Positions 43,396-51,825 of a stretch of 64,000 bases of DNA are shown here, one piece after another (the first letter of the stretch is position 1; the number at the start of each line of letters is the position of its first letter). The stretch spans positions 669,947 to 733,946 of the forward strand of contig NZ_WEGJ01000001.1 of the NCBI RefSeq assembly GCF_009604385.1, in the 5' to 3' direction. The position numbers and the translations under genes are program-made. The notes beneath the pieces are model-generated. The model had not been told where the DNA came from. It saw only the letters and a list, made by a program, of their open reading frames with translations, and did not search any database. Source of the stretch: Streptomyces smaragdinus. GTDB taxonomy: Bacteria > Actinomycetota > Actinomycetes > Streptomycetales > Streptomycetaceae.

Positions 43396-43929
43396 TCACA
43401 GGAGACCCGCCTTCTTGTAGAGGACCAGGGATCCCGCCACCGCCACATTCAGGCTGGCCCCCGTGCCCACCATCGGGATCTCCACGGCCTCGTCCAGGAG
43501 GTCCAGGGCCTCCGGTGGGATGCCCGTCTGTTCGTGGCCCAGGACGATCACCGTGGGGTTGCGGGCCGGGGTGAGGTCGGCGAGGCGGGTGGCTTCCTCG
43601 GCGAGTTCTACGCCGAGGATGTGCGCGCCGCGTTCGCGTTGGCGCGTGAGCCAGCCGAGGGGGTCGCCGGTCCAGTGCACGCACGGCTGTCTGCGCAGGG
43701 TGTTGCCGCGGGCCAGGGCCTCGGGGACCCAGGGGAAGCGGGGGACGGTGAGGCAGGCGCCGACGGCGTCGCACGTGCGGAGCAGGGTGCCGAGGTTGGC
43801 GCCGTGCAGGGGCCACAGGGGGGCCGCGTAGAGATGGTCCCAGCAGGAGTGGCCGCGGGGGCGGCGGTCGCGGCGGAGTTCACGGGGGCTTCGGGTGCGG
43901 ATCCTCGCTCCGCTCCGGTCGCCGCTCAT
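43396..43929 (-). CDS. SpoU/TrmH-type SPOUT RNA methyltransferase
   Basis: A 177-residue protein. The N-terminal LYAAPLWPLHGANLGTLLRT matches motif 1 of the SpoU family (with an Asn-Leu-Gly-x-Leu-x-Arg core). The knotted SAM site is seen in VIVLGHEQTGIPPEAL and VEIPMVGTGASLNVAVAGSL. Such enzymes methylate ribose 2'-OH in tRNA or rRNA. It is 83 bases upstream of, and co-directional with, the HNH gene and two tRNA-like genes, so one of those RNAs is a conceivable substrate. Small SpoU proteins of this size often modify tRNA loops. Confidence 0.88.
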   Translation of the reverse strand: MSGDRSGARIRTRSPRELRRDRRPRGHSCWDHLYAAPLWPLHGANLGTLLRTCDAVGACLTVPRFPWVPEALARGNTLRRQPCVHWTGDPLGWLTRQRERGAHILGVELAEEATRLADLTPARNPTVIVLGHEQTGIPPEALDLLDEAVEIPMVGTGASLNVAVAGSLVLYKKAGLL

Positions 43930-44010
43930 CGTGTGTGAGGCAGAGCCTCCAGGTCACAGGTCATACCCCCAGCTTAGCGATCAGATATGCGCATGGGCCA
44001 GACTCGAACC

Positions 44011-44952
44011 ATGACAGATGTGATCGTGATCGGAAGCGGCATCGTGGGTCTGACCTCCGCCGTACGGCTGGCGGAGGCGGGGCACGACGTGGCCGTCTGG
44101 ACCCGGGAGCCGGCGGAGGCGACGACGTCCGCCGTGGCCGGCGGGCTCTGGTGGCCGTACCGCATCGAGCCGGCCGGCCTGGTCACGCGCTGGGGCCTGC
44201 GGGCGATGGACGTCTTCCGGGAGCAGGCCGAGCGGCCGGAGGAGACGGGCGTGCGGATGGTCGTCGGCACGGAGGCGGGGGCCGGCTTCGAGGACACCGG
44301 GCCCTGGGCGCGGGAGCTGGAGGGGCTGCGCGAGGCGCTGCCGGAGGAGCTGCCGCCGTCGTTCGGGCGGGGCCTGCGGGCGCGGGTGCCGCTGGTCGAC
44401 GTACCGTTCCACCTCGGCTGGCTGCGGCGGCGGCTGGAGGCGGCGGGCGGCCGGGTCGAGGACCGCATGGCGGCGTCGCTGGCGGAGCCGCGCGCGTCGG
44501 TGGTCGTCAACTGCGCGGGCCTGGGCGCCCGGGAGCTCGCCGGGGACGAATCCGTGGCGCCGGTGCGCGGGCAGATCCTCGTGGTGGAGAACCCGGGGGT
44601 CGAGGAGTGGCTGGTGGCGGCCGACCCGCGGGAGACCGAGACGACGTATCTGCTGCCCCAGCCCTACGGTCTGGTCCTGGGCGGCACGGCGGACGAGGAC
44701 GCCTGGGACCGCACCCCGGACCCCGCCACCGCCGAGGCCATCGTGGCGCGCTGCGCCCGCTTCGTGCCCGAGGTGGCTTCGGCCCGGGTGCTGGCGCACA
44801 AGGTGGGGCTGCGTCCCGCCCGGCCGGCGGTGCGGCTGGAGGCGGAGGACACGGCGGACGGCACGCGGGTGGTGCACAACTACGGGCATGGCGGGGCCGG
44901 CGTCACGGTGGCGTGGGGGTGCGCGGACGAGGTCGTACGCCTGGTGGGCTAG
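44011..44952 (+). CDS. D-amino-acid oxidase family flavoprotein
   Basis: A 313-residue FAD enzyme of the DAO fold. The N-terminal dinucleotide motif is VIVIGSGIVGLTSAVRLAEA, the FAD/substrate loop is AVAGGLWWPYR, and the C-terminal HNYGHGGAGVTVAWGCADEV is diagnostic for D-amino-acid and D-aspartate oxidases. It should oxidise D-amino acids to keto acids with release of H2O2 and ammonia. The ATG at 44011 is the one adjoining the FAD-binding strand; upstream in-frame ATGs (43987, 43993) add residues with no similarity. The stop is 4 bases from the convergent carboxypeptidase stop. Confidence 0.9.
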   Translation: MTDVIVIGSGIVGLTSAVRLAEAGHDVAVWTREPAEATTSAVAGGLWWPYRIEPAGLVTRWGLRAMDVFREQAERPEETGVRMVVGTEAGAGFEDTGPWARELEGLREALPEELPPSFGRGLRARVPLVDVPFHLGWLRRRLEAAGGRVEDRMAASLAEPRASVVVNCAGLGARELAGDESVAPVRGQILVVENPGVEEWLVAADPRETETTYLLPQPYGLVLGGTADEDAWDRTPDPATAEAIVARCARFVPEVASARVLAHKVGLRPARPAVRLEAEDTADGTRVVHNYGHGGAGVTVAWGCADEVVRLVG

Positions 44953-44956
44953 CCCC

Positions 44957-46231
44957 TCAGGGGCAGCGGCGCAGCGGGACCGCGGCCGCCAGGGGGTGGG
45001 CGGCGCGGGCGTCGAGGAGCAGCGGTACGAGGCTGCGCAGCGGCTGGCGCAGGGGGACGAAGGCACCGTCCTTGCGGGGGTGCACCTCGATGCCGTGCAG
45101 CGCGAGGCGTTCGCTGGCGCGGGCGTACTCGGTGGGGTCGAGGCGGTACCCGCAGGGCAGGTCCGTGATCGTCTCGCCGCGCCTGGGCGGTGCGTTGTCC
45201 GCGCCGCCCACGGCCAGCGGCCCGGTGCCGCCGTCGCCGGCGCGGGCCGCGGTGGTGGCGGCCTCGACGGCGGTCACGTTGCGGGTGGTGAACGCGAGTG
45301 CCCCATGGAGCGCCGTGAGCTGGGCGCGGACGCGGCGGCGGTTGGTGGCGGGGCCGGGCGGGGCGGGGTTGACGCGGGTTTCGGCGAGTACCCCGAGGGC
45401 GTGTTTCAGGCCCACGGTGTTGCGCAGGATCCGTTCCTGGCCGTCGCCGGCCACCTGGCGGACGGGGACGCCGGTCCTGGGGTCGATCCAGATGCCGTAG
45501 TCGCCGGTCGTGAAGCCGGCCCGTTCGGCCGCCGCGCGGACGTCTGTTCGGGCGAGGGACTTGGAGGCCGCGCGGACGGCCGGGTCGACGCCGGGGTGGC
45601 GGGGCCACAGGGTCAGCAGGTCGCGGGTGTAGTACGGCTCGTCGCCGAGGAATTCGTGCAGGTCGTACACGATGTCCGGCTGCCGGTCACGCAGGACGGC
45701 GGCGATGGCGCGGGCCTCGGCGGTGCGCAGCACGATGTGGTCGCGGTTGATGTCGGCGTTCTCGGAATTGCCGCGGGTGCCGGCGGCCAGGCCGTCGGGG
45801 TTGGCGGTGGGCACGACCAGCACGGTCGTCCGGGCCAGGAGCCGGCGGGTGGCGGGGTCCTCGCCGAAGGCCAGGTCGCGGATGGTGGTCAGGCAGGCCT
45901 CGCGGCCGGCGGGTTCGTCGCCGTGCTGGGAGCAGATCAGGAGCAGCACGTTCTCCCGGGGCTCGCCGACGCGTACCAGGCGCAGGGGGCGGCCCTTGCG
46001 GGTGGTGCCGATCCGCTCGACGGCCACCCGGCTGCTGCGCTGCCGGACGGTGGTGAGGAAGCTCGTCTCCTCGGCCTCGGTGGTCCAGGACGAACCGGCC
46101 CGCTGTTCGAATCCGGTACGGGGTGGGATGCGGGCACTCGCCGGGGCACTGGGGTTGATGCCGATCAGCACGGCGGCCGCGGCCAGCACCAGGGCGGTGT
46201 TCCGCGCGCGCGGACGGGCGATCGTGCTCAC
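44957..46231 (-). CDS. Secreted M14-family zinc carboxypeptidase
   Basis: A 424-residue exported peptidase. The signal peptide (ARNTALVLAAAAVLIGINPSAP) ends near ASA. The zinc site is visible in CSQHGDEPAGREA (His and Glu of HxxE), with the later His expected in IVYDLHEFLGDEP, and NPDG plus ENADINRDH are family features. It should trim C-terminal residues or peptidoglycan-derived peptides outside the cell. The catalytic Glu is probably in the region around TGDYGIW or beyond and could not be pinned. The GTG at 46231 has GGAGAG upstream. Likely monocistronic. Confidence 0.88.
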   Translation of the reverse strand: MSTIARPRARNTALVLAAAAVLIGINPSAPASARIPPRTGFEQRAGSSWTTEAEETSFLTTVRQRSSRVAVERIGTTRKGRPLRLVRVGEPRENVLLLICSQHGDEPAGREACLTTIRDLAFGEDPATRRLLARTTVLVVPTANPDGLAAGTRGNSENADINRDHIVLRTAEARAIAAVLRDRQPDIVYDLHEFLGDEPYYTRDLLTLWPRHPGVDPAVRAASKSLARTDVRAAAERAGFTTGDYGIWIDPRTGVPVRQVAGDGQERILRNTVGLKHALGVLAETRVNPAPPGPATNRRRVRAQLTALHGALAFTTRNVTAVEAATTAARAGDGGTGPLAVGGADNAPPRRGETITDLPCGYRLDPTEYARASERLALHGIEVHPRKDGAFVPLRQPLRSLVPLLLDARAAHPLAAAVPLRRCP

Positions 46232-46329
46232 CTGAACGTCTCTCCGGGGGCATACGAGCGTTATGCGTGGGGAGAACGTAGCGCAGGGTGATAGTCCGTG
46301 CACAGGGTTTCGGGAAAGCTCACACCGGT

Positions 46330-47304
46330 TCAGAGCCGCGTGGTGAGCAGCCAGGTCATGTAGCCGATGTACGTGGCGACGAACGCGCCGCCCTCGACGC
46401 GGGTCAGCCGGCGGCGGGTGACGATGACCGGCACGCACACGATCGCGGCGGCCACCATGACGATCAGGTCCAGCGCGAGCACGTCGTCGGGCACGGGGAC
46501 CGCGCCGGGCGCCACCAGGACGGTGGGCCCGAGGATGAGGGCGATGTTGAAGACGCTGGAGCCGATGAGGTTGCCCAGCGCGATGGACCGGTCGCCGCCG
46601 CGCACGGTGGCGACCACGGTGGTGACGAGCTCCGGCGCCGAGGTGCCGACGGCGACGACGGTGAGGCCGATGAGCGCGTCCCCGGCGCCCAGGTCACGGG
46701 CGATCTCCACCGCCCCGTCGACCAGGAACTCGGCCCCGGCGACGATGACCGCGAGCCCCAGCAGGAGCAGCGGCAGCGCCAGGGCCACCGGCCGCGGGCG
46801 GGTCTTCGCCGGGGCGGGGCCACCGCCGCTGTCCCGTACGAGCCGAACCCGGCGGGCGTCCCGGCGGGCGAGCTCGATCATCAGCGCCAGATAGGCGGCG
46901 CCGTACGCGCACATCCACCAGCCGTCGGCGGTGGCGAGGCTGCCGTCGCGGGCCAGCACGTACAGCAGCAGCGCCGCCCCGGCCATCGCCGGCAGGTCCA
47001 CGCGCAGCGTCCGCAGCTCGAAGTCGATGGGCCGTAACAGCGCGCTGAGCCCCAGGATCAGCAGCACGTTGACCACGTTGGTGCCGACGATGTTGCCGAC
47101 CGCGAGCCCGCCGTTGCCCTGCTGGGCGGCCGTGATGCCGATGGCCAGCTCGGGCAGGCTGGTGCCCAGCGACACGACGGTCATGCCGATGACGAGCGGG
47201 CTCAGGTGGAAGCGGGCCGCCAGGGCGGACCCCTCGCGCACCACCATGTCGGCGCCCACCACCAGGGCGGCAAGCCCCAGAAGCAGTGCCGGCACCGGGC
47301 CCAC
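46330..47304 (-). CDS. CaCA-family calcium/sodium (cation/H+) antiporter
   Basis: A 324-residue membrane protein with two homologous halves of five helices each. The two alpha-repeat motifs are VVSLGTSLPELAIGITAA followed by GNIVGTNVVNVLLILG, and VVAVGTSAPELVTTVVAT followed by GNLIGSSVFNIALILG. The acidic residues in TSLPEL and TSAPEL bind the cation. This is the YrbG branch of calcium/cation exchangers. The GTG at 47304 has GGGAGG 7 bases upstream. It is separated from the carboxypeptidase gene by about 100 bases. Confidence 0.93.
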   Translation of the reverse strand: MGPVPALLLGLAALVVGADMVVREGSALAARFHLSPLVIGMTVVSLGTSLPELAIGITAAQQGNGGLAVGNIVGTNVVNVLLILGLSALLRPIDFELRTLRVDLPAMAGAALLLYVLARDGSLATADGWWMCAYGAAYLALMIELARRDARRVRLVRDSGGGPAPAKTRPRPVALALPLLLLGLAVIVAGAEFLVDGAVEIARDLGAGDALIGLTVVAVGTSAPELVTTVVATVRGGDRSIALGNLIGSSVFNIALILGPTVLVAPGAVPVPDDVLALDLIVMVAAAIVCVPVIVTRRRLTRVEGGAFVATYIGYMTWLLTTRL

Positions 47305-47427
47305 GACCGAACCTCCCGCCGCCGGCGCTTTCCCCGAAGTCAAACCCCGGTCCTGATCCGCCGCAACTCGGACGCGAACCACCCCTCGCCAGCCCCGCCG
47401 GCGGGCATCCCCAGTAGGCTCCCGCGC

Positions 47428-47967
47428 ATGCCGTACATGGACGAGCAAGGACGCCCCAAGCCCCCGGTCGCCGGCGGCGAGGCCGAGACCCTCCTCGGCT
47501 ATCTCGACTTCCTGCGCGCCACCATCGAGTGGAAGTGCCGCGGCGTGGACGCCGAGGGCCTGCGGACGACCGTGGGGCCGACGTCGATGACGCTCGGCGG
47601 GATGCTCAAGCATCTGGCCTGCGTCGAGGACACCACCCTCGCCGAATGGCTGCTCGGTACGGAGGTCGGTCCGCCCTGGAGCGAGGTGGACTGGGACTCC
47701 GACCCCGACTGGGAGTGGCGCACGGCCGCCAACGACAGCCCGGAGGAGCTGCACCGTATGTGGCGCGACGCCGTGGCCCGCTCCGACAAGACGATCGCGC
47801 ACGCGCTGGAGAACGGCGGGCTCGAGCAGCTCGGCAACTTCACCAACAGCCGCGGTGAGTCCCCCACCCTGCGCTACATCGTCATGGCGATGATCGAGGA
47901 GTACGCGCGCCACGTCGGCCACGCCGACCTGCTCCGCGAGGCGGTGGACGGCGCCACCGGCGAATAA
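47428..47967 (+). CDS. DinB/YfiT-like four-helix protein (DUF664 type)
   Basis: A 179-residue helical protein of the DinB superfamily. Metal-binding histidines typical of the fold are in MLKHLACVEDTTLAEWL near residue 63 and in YARHVGHADLLREAVDG near the C-terminus, three in all. Many actinobacterial members are mycothiol-dependent transferases or hydrolases, which is possible here but not shown. The stop is 9 bases from the convergent macrodomain gene. Confidence 0.88.
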   Translation: MPYMDEQGRPKPPVAGGEAETLLGYLDFLRATIEWKCRGVDAEGLRTTVGPTSMTLGGMLKHLACVEDTTLAEWLLGTEVGPPWSEVDWDSDPDWEWRTAANDSPEELHRMWRDAVARSDKTIAHALENGGLEQLGNFTNSRGESPTLRYIVMAMIEEYARHVGHADLLREAVDGATGE

Positions 47968-47976
47968 CCGTCCGGC

Positions 47977-48453
47977 TCAGCCGTGGTCGTACACCGTCAC
48001 CGCTATCCCGCGGCCCGTCAGGGCACGTTCGACCAGCGGCTCGACGCGCGACCACACTCCCCCGGCCAGCCCGCAGCCGATCCGCGGCATATGGACGGAG
48101 GCCTCCAGCTCCAGCGCCCGGTCGCCCACCGCACCGAGCGCGGCGCCTATCGCCTCGTACCGGACCGGCGGCCCCTTGCTGCCCGTCCGGATGCCGTGCT
48201 GCCCCACCATGTTCGCCACCCACGTCCACTCGCCGACCCGGACGAACTGCGCGGCCCCCAGCCCGAAGTCGTTCCCCGCGCGCTCGCGGTGCCAGCGGCG
48301 GTACGCGGCCTCGGGCTCCGGCCAGCGGCGCGACACCGCCAGCACGAAGCCCTTGCCCCAGCCGCCCAGGTCGTTGCAGACATGCGCGATCAGCTTGACG
48401 CCCTTGGCCTGCGGGGCCGTCGCGTCGCCCCGCAGATACGTGATTTCCCCCAT
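47977..48453 (-). CDS. Macrodomain protein (ADP-ribose-binding/hydrolase)
   Basis: A 158-residue stand-alone macrodomain. The N-terminal ITYLRGDATAPQ and LIAHVCNDLGGWGKGFVLAV form the ADP-ribose-binding loops (Asn-Asp-Xaa-Gly-x3-Gly-x-Gly), and the MPRIGCGLAGG motif binds the phosphates. It is most like the Poa1/ADP-ribose-1''-phosphatase or terminal ADP-ribosyl hydrolase type. It should act on ADP-ribosylated proteins, nucleic acids or ADP-ribose phosphates. The ATG at 48453 starts the fold; an upstream in-frame ATG adds 14 residues without similarity. Confidence 0.9.
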   Translation of the reverse strand: MGEITYLRGDATAPQAKGVKLIAHVCNDLGGWGKGFVLAVSRRWPEPEAAYRRWHRERAGNDFGLGAAQFVRVGEWTWVANMVGQHGIRTGSKGPPVRYEAIGAALGAVGDRALELEASVHMPRIGCGLAGGVWSRVEPLVERALTGRGIAVTVYDHG

Positions 48454-48498
48454 GTCACAGACGGTAGCGCGGGGCACTGACAGCGCCCCGCGCACCGC

Positions 48499-49014
48499 TC
48501 AGCGGGCCAGCCGGAACAGCAGCTCCGTCTCCCAGCTCGAGGGGTCCGGCTCCTCCCGCGGATCCGTGCGGTAGCTCTCCAGCCGGCACCCCCACCGCTC
48601 GCCCTCGGAGGTCGGCGTCATGTCCCACTCCAGGCCCCGCTCCCGGGCCCACACCAGCAGCGCCTTGATGACATGGATCAGCTGGTCGGGATGGCCGCGA
48701 TGGACCAGGGACACATACCGGCCCCCGGGCAGGACCCCGGCCCGGACGCCGTCGTCCGTCCCGTCCCCCGCCACGGCCTCGGCGACGGGCCAGCCCGCCT
48801 CGACGACCAGCTGCTTGTCCATCTCGATCAGCTCGTACCGCAGGAACGGCGGTCCGGCCGGGGCGATCCCCCGCCGGGTGAGCCAGCCGAGCACCTCCGG
48901 GATCCGGTCGGCGATCTCCCCCATCGAGCGCATGGTCACCGTGCGGCGCATCGTGACGCACGGTGTTTCGGGCAGTTCGAGGACGGTGGGCGGCGCGGGC
49001 GTGTGAAGTGTCAT
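48499..49014 (-). CDS. GyrI-like (bacterial effector-binding domain) protein
   Basis: A 171-residue protein with the SOUL/GyrI-like duplicated fold: MRSMGEIADRIPEVLGWL, then PFLRYELIEMDKQLVVEAGWPV, GRYVSLVHRGHPDQL and LESYRTDPREEPDPSSWETEL. This domain binds small molecules in stand-alone proteins and in MerR/AraC regulators. There is no DNA-binding part here, so it may be a ligand-binding or hydrolytic relative. Located 46 bases upstream of the macrodomain gene on the same strand, possibly one unit. Confidence 0.85.
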   Translation of the reverse strand: MTLHTPAPPTVLELPETPCVTMRRTVTMRSMGEIADRIPEVLGWLTRRGIAPAGPPFLRYELIEMDKQLVVEAGWPVAEAVAGDGTDDGVRAGVLPGGRYVSLVHRGHPDQLIHVIKALLVWARERGLEWDMTPTSEGERWGCRLESYRTDPREEPDPSSWETELLFRLAR

Positions 49015-49213
49015 GCCGGGTTAGACCTGCACGGGAGCCGAAACTCATCGCCCGATCAGGGAAGTTGACGAAGCTCCGGTACGAACGCGCAGATCACGCC
49101 AGTGGCCTACACCAATTATCGAGCCGGGAACACCTACCGAACCCCTCGCCGACAGTGTTTAGTGGCGTTCGCGTTGACCCACGTCCGACCCATTCTCCCA
49201 GGGGAGTTACCGC

Positions 49214-50572
49214 ATGCCCGGAACCGCCTCCCGACGCACCGTGCTCGCCGCCGCCCTCGCGGCCGCCGCCGCCGGAGCCACCGTCTCGACACCGGCCTCG
49301 GCCGCCCCGCGCGCCGGTGCGCCGGCGCCCGGCCGCGTCGGCGCGCTGTCCGACTACCACGGCTGGGCCACCGCCCCCGCCTGGCTCAGCGGCCGGCACG
49401 AGGGCACCAAGCTCGTCGGAGGGTTCCGCCCGGGGATAACCGTCCGCCGCCCGCAGGGCAGCGTCGAGTACACCGACCCGCACACCGGCACCACCGCCAC
49501 CTGGGACTACGCGACGTGGACCTCGCCGTCGTACACCCTCGCGGTTCCCGCCACGGAGATCGTCCCCTCGTGGAACGCCGACACCCCCGCGGGCACCTGG
49601 ATCCAGGTCGAGCTGCAGGGCACGTACAACGACGGCACCGCCACCCCCTGGTACATGATGGGCCGCTGGGCCGCCGGCGACGGCGACATCCGCCGCACCT
49701 CGCAGGACGACCAGAGCGACGGCAAGTCGAGCATCTGGACCGACACCTTCGCCATCGACGACGCGGCGACCGGCCTGCGCCTGGTCGACTACCGGCTGCG
49801 GGTGACGCTGTACAGCAAGCCGGGCAGCGGCGCCGCGCCGACCGTGTGGCGCCTGGGGGCCATGGGCTCGGACGTGCCCGACCGCTTCGAGGTGCCCGCC
49901 TCGCAGCCGGGGCTCGCCCGCGAGCTGCTCGTCCCGCGCTACTCGCAGAACGTGCACGTCGGCCAGTACCCCGAGTACGACAACGGCGGTGAGGCGTGGT
50001 GCAGCCCCACCTCGTCGGAGATGATCATCGAGTACTGGGGCCGCGGCCCGTCCGCGTCGGACGTCTCCTGGGTGAACCCCGACTTCTCGGACCCGCAGGT
50101 CTGCCACGCCGCCCGTCACACCTTCGACTACCAGTACGACGGCTGCGGCAACTGGCCGTTCAACACCGCGTACGCCGCCACGTACAGCGGCATGAACGGC
50201 GTCGTCCACCGCATCGGCTCCCTCACGGAGGCGGAGCTCCTGGTCGGCGCCGGGATCCCGCTGATCACGTCGCAGTCCTTCCTCGCCAAGGAGCTGGACG
50301 GGGCCGGGTACGGCACCTCCGGCCATCTGATGACGGTCATCGGCTTCACCGAAGAGGGCGACGTCGTCGCCAACGACCCGGCGAGCCCCAGCAACCCGGC
50401 CGTGCGCCACGTGTACAAGCGGCGCCAGTTCGAGAACATCTGGCTCCGTACGAAGCGCATCAACGCGTCGGGCGGCGTCAGCGGCGGCACGGGCGGCGTC
50501 TGCTACATCCTGTGGCCGAACGAGGCGACCCCCCGCCAGCGCGCCGCGCTGGCGGCCGTCGGCATCCGCTGA
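49214..50572 (+). CDS. Tat-exported C39-like cysteine peptidase family protein
   Basis: A 452-residue secreted protein. It has a Tat signal (SRRTVLAAALAAAAAG, cut near ASA), an N-terminal beta-rich domain of about 200 residues (TKLVGGFRPGITVRRPQG, TWIQVELQG), and a C-terminal papain-like C39 domain. The likely nucleophile is Cys in GGEAWCSPTSSEM, the His is in SGHLMTVIGF, and Asp/Asn in VANDPASP completes the site. It may process or degrade external peptides. A strong terminator follows, so it is monocistronic. Confidence 0.88.
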   Translation: MPGTASRRTVLAAALAAAAAGATVSTPASAAPRAGAPAPGRVGALSDYHGWATAPAWLSGRHEGTKLVGGFRPGITVRRPQGSVEYTDPHTGTTATWDYATWTSPSYTLAVPATEIVPSWNADTPAGTWIQVELQGTYNDGTATPWYMMGRWAAGDGDIRRTSQDDQSDGKSSIWTDTFAIDDAATGLRLVDYRLRVTLYSKPGSGAAPTVWRLGAMGSDVPDRFEVPASQPGLARELLVPRYSQNVHVGQYPEYDNGGEAWCSPTSSEMIIEYWGRGPSASDVSWVNPDFSDPQVCHAARHTFDYQYDGCGNWPFNTAYAATYSGMNGVVHRIGSLTEAELLVGAGIPLITSQSFLAKELDGAGYGTSGHLMTVIGFTEEGDVVANDPASPSNPAVRHVYKRRQFENIWLRTKRINASGGVSGGTGGVCYILWPNEATPRQRAALAAVGIR

Positions 50573-50579
50573 CGCCCTC

Positions 50580-50622
50580 GGGGTACGGTCGCCCCGCTTC
50601 CCGCGCGGGGCGACCGTACCCC
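50580..50622 (+). terminator. Hairpin terminator after the C39-like gene
   Basis: Perfect 18-bp stem (GGGGTACGGTCGCCCCGC with its complement) and a 7-base loop, starting 8 bases after the stop. One of the strongest hairpins in the window. Confidence 0.85.
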
Positions 50623-50783
50623 GGATCGCCTGAGTCAAACCCACTCGAAACGGTCAGGCCGTAAGCCGGAATGCGATGGTCCGCATAGACTTCCGAAGGC
50701 GCGTGCGATGCGGCCGGCCGGTGGCCCGAAGCGGTCCCCCCGTGCCGTAGCGTGCTGCTTCGACAGCGACGAGAGTGGGAATC

Positions 50784-51767
50784 ATGGAGCAGTCCGTCTT
50801 CGGCAGGACCGGTCAGCGGGTGTCCGTCTGCGGTGTGGGCACCTGGCAGCTGGGGGCCGACTGGGGCGACGTACCGGAGGCCGAGGCCTTCGCGGTGCTG
50901 GACGCCTCCCTCGAGTCGGGGGTGACGTTCTTCGACACCGCCGACGTGTACGGGGACGGGCGCAGCGAGCAGCTCATCGGACGGTTCCTGAAGGAGCGCC
51001 CGGACGCCGGGGTGCTGGTGGCGACGAAGATGGGCCGCCGGGTGGAGCAGGATCCCGCGCACTTCACCCTCGACAACTTCCGCGCGTGGACCGACCGCTC
51101 CCGCCGCAACCTCGGCGTGGACCGGCTGGACCTCGTGCAGCTGCACTGCCCGCCCACGCCGGTGTTCTCCTCCGACGCGGTCTTCGACGCCCTGGACACC
51201 CTGGTCGAGGAGGAGCGGATCACGGCGTACGGCGTCAGCGTGGAGACCTGCGCCGAGGCCCTCGCGGCGATCGCCCGCCCGGGGACGGCGAGCGTGCAGA
51301 TCATCTTCAACCCGTTCCGCCTCAAGCCCCTGGACGAGGTGCTTCCGGCCGCCGCCGAGGCCGGCGTCGGGATCATCGCCCGCGTACCGCTGGCCAGCGG
51401 TCTGCTGTCCGGGCGGTACACCAAGGACACCGTCTTCGCGGAGAACGACCACCGTACGTTCAACCGCCACGGCGAGGCGTTCGACCAGGGCGAGACGTTC
51501 TCCGGCGTCGACTTCGCCACCGGTGTGGAGGCGGCCGTGGAGTTCGCCGCCCTCGCCCCCGAGGGCGCGACCCCGGCGCAGACGGCGCTGCGGTGGATCA
51601 TGCAGCAGCCGGGGGTGTCGACGGTGATCCCGGGCGCGCGCAACGCCGCGCAGGCGCGGGCGAACGCCGGGGCCGCGGCGCTTCCGCCGCTGCCGGAGTC
51701 GACGCTGGAGGCGGTGCGGGAGCTGTACGACCGCCGGTTCCGGGCGGAGATCCACGACCGCTGGTGA
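50784..51767 (+). CDS. Aldo/keto reductase
   Basis: A 327-residue NADPH-dependent TIM-barrel oxidoreductase. The catalytic set is visible: Asp in TFFDTADVYGDGRSEQLIG, Tyr in the same stretch, Lys in VLVATKMGRR and His in LVQLHCPPTP. The cofactor-binding C-terminus includes TVIPGARNAAQARANAGA. The first ATG of the fold is at 50784; a GTG 9 bases earlier is unlikely. A strong terminator follows, which separates it from the SDR gene. Confidence 0.92.
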   Translation: MEQSVFGRTGQRVSVCGVGTWQLGADWGDVPEAEAFAVLDASLESGVTFFDTADVYGDGRSEQLIGRFLKERPDAGVLVATKMGRRVEQDPAHFTLDNFRAWTDRSRRNLGVDRLDLVQLHCPPTPVFSSDAVFDALDTLVEEERITAYGVSVETCAEALAAIARPGTASVQIIFNPFRLKPLDEVLPAAAEAGVGIIARVPLASGLLSGRYTKDTVFAENDHRTFNRHGEAFDQGETFSGVDFATGVEAAVEFAALAPEGATPAQTALRWIMQQPGVSTVIPGARNAAQARANAGAAALPPLPESTLEAVRELYDRRFRAEIHDRW

Positions 51768-51773
51768 CGCCAT

Positions 51774-51801
51774 GGTGCCGCCCGGGCCACCGGGCGGCAC
51801 C
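51774..51801 (+). terminator. Hairpin terminator with T run
   Basis: Perfect 12-bp stem, GGTGCCGCCCGG and CCGGGCGGCACC, with a 4-base loop, then TCTGTTTT. Lies 6 bases after the aldo/keto reductase stop and before the SDR gene. Confidence 0.85.
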
Positions 51802-51825
51802 GTCTGTTTTGAGGGGAGGGGCTGC

